From assembly GCA_003696125.1 (NCBI GenBank), contig RFHZ01000303.1:1-6889 (forward strand): a stretch of 6,889 bases of DNA, read 5' to 3'. This DNA is from Nitrospinota bacterium. Its GTDB lineage: Bacteria; Tectomicrobia; Entotheonellia; J063. Under the pieces are notes generated by a model, which had not been told where the DNA came from, searched no databases, and worked only from the letters and a program-made list of their open reading frames with translations. This document shows, piece by piece, positions 6,375 to 6,889 of this stretch; the stretch's first letter is position 1; each line of letters opens with the position of its first letter. A program made the position numbers and the translations under genes.

Positions 6375-6467
6375 TACGCTTTTCCCTTGATCCTGGGAGG
6401 TTTCCGTGCCAGGATAGAGGAGTAGACGCCTGTCTTACGGTCATGAAGAGGTTGAGGTGATATTTGC

Positions 6468-6474
6468 AGGGAGG
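6468..6474 (+). promoter_or_regulatory. Ribosome binding site of the epimerase-like gene
   Basis: AGGGAGG lies 7 bases before the ATG at 6482. This spacing fixes the start just ahead of the Rossmann strand. Confidence 0.75.
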
Positions 6475-6481
6475 GTGGTCG

Positions 6482-6889
6482 ATGCAACAGAAGAAGGTAC
6501 TGATCACAGGCATGAGCGGTCTGATTGGCGGTGCGGTACGCCGGCAGCTAGAGGGAAAGTATCAGCTCAGTGCCCTGAACCGGCGCGATGTCCCTGGTGT
6601 GGAGTGCTACCAGGCAGATATCGGCGATCTGGCAGCGATACAGCCGGCCTTTGCCCACAAGGATGTGGTGGTCCATCTGGCCGCCATCGCCTCGGGAACG
6701 GCATCATGGGAGGAGGTACTGCACCATAACATCATCGGCACCTATAACGTGTTTGAAGCCGCCCGCCAGGCCGGGGTCAAACGGATCGTCTATGCCAGCA
6801 GTGGCGCAACCGTTGCCGGCTGGGAGCAGGAGTTTCCCTATAAGGCTATTGTCGAGGGGAGATATGAGGAGGTACCACCAGACTGGCCC
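6482..6889 (+). CDS. NAD-dependent epimerase/dehydratase (extended SDR), N-terminal part
   Basis: The frame runs 136 codons from ATG 6482 to the right edge without a stop; the family is usually 270-340 residues, so about half is missing. It opens with a Rossmann fold: KKVLITGMSGLIGGAV, with the dinucleotide-binding glycines at 10, 13 and 16. Next come an acidic YQADIGDL segment, DVVVHLAAIAS (the conserved HLAA near 67-70), NIIGTYNVFEAARQAGVKRIVYASSGATVAG with the catalytic-region serines, and then a Tyr/Glu-rich loop. The YxxxK catalytic pair should follow beyond the edge. Extended SDRs of this kind epimerise, dehydrate or oxidise sugars and nucleotide sugars. The short cofactor loop also recalls uronate dehydrogenase-like members. 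It is transcribed divergently from alaX. The substrate cannot be assigned from the N-terminal half alone. Confidence 0.9.
   Translation, partial: MQQKKVLITGMSGLIGGAVRRQLEGKYQLSALNRRDVPGVECYQADIGDLAAIQPAFAHKDVVVHLAAIASGTASWEEVLHHNIIGTYNVFEAARQAGVKRIVYASSGATVAGWEQEFPYKAIVEGRYEEVPPDWP

Noticed and set aside
6387-6418. Possible rightward promoter (TTGATC, then GATAGA) for the epimerase-like gene
   Set aside because: The spacing is 20 bases and the -10 matches poorly, so it is not reported as a feature.
6292-6513. Open frame of 73 codons on the minus strand in the divergent gap
   Set aside because: It overlaps the ribosome site and start of the epimerase-like gene as well as the alaX promoter, and has no recognisable features.

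Overview
This 6,889-base window comes from a moderately GC-rich bacterium. Five chromosomal genes and one clipped gene lie on the minus strand. A second clipped gene runs rightward off the right edge. No phage, transposase, CRISPR, rRNA or tRNA signature was seen. Three features fit a Chloroflexota-like host: a Tat-exported sugar-binding protein with two permeases and no ATPase gene, a 28-bp perfect palindrome of the dispersed GTAGGGGC...GCCCCTAC type, and otherwise housekeeping content. This taxonomic suggestion is an inference of low to moderate confidence.

Layout from left to right. (1) A kynureninase on the minus strand, clipped at its C-terminus by the left edge. (2) A 250-base gap with several nested inverted repeats. 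(3) A DinB/DUF1572-type putative metal-binding protein with its own promoter, whose -35 box is overlapped by a 12-bp palindrome. (4) A tightly packed carbohydrate ABC-importer operon, transcribed leftward: Tat-signal substrate-binding protein, MalF-type permease and MalG-type permease. It has a good sigma-70-like promoter, a LacI/cre-like operator over the -35 box, and a leader with two tiny overlapping reading frames. (5) An AlaX-type alanyl-tRNA editing hydrolase with its own promoter. (6) A divergent intergenic region. (7) The N-terminal 136 codons of an NAD-dependent epimerase/dehydratase on the plus strand, clipped by the right edge.

How the genes work together. The three transporter genes clearly form one unit: a periplasmic or surface-bound sugar receptor delivers its ligand to a heterodimeric membrane channel. 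The energising ATPase must be encoded elsewhere, probably as a shared MsmK/UgpC-like subunit. The divergent sugar-nucleotide or sugar-acid type dehydrogenase might act on the imported sugar, but AlaX lies between them, so this is only a suggestion. Kynureninase (tryptophan catabolism), DinB-like and AlaX (translation quality control) show no evident functional link to the transporter. No wholly new multi-gene system is evident. The most interesting signals are regulatory (operator, leader frames, competing hairpins) and the Cys-to-Asp replacement in the AlaX zinc motif.
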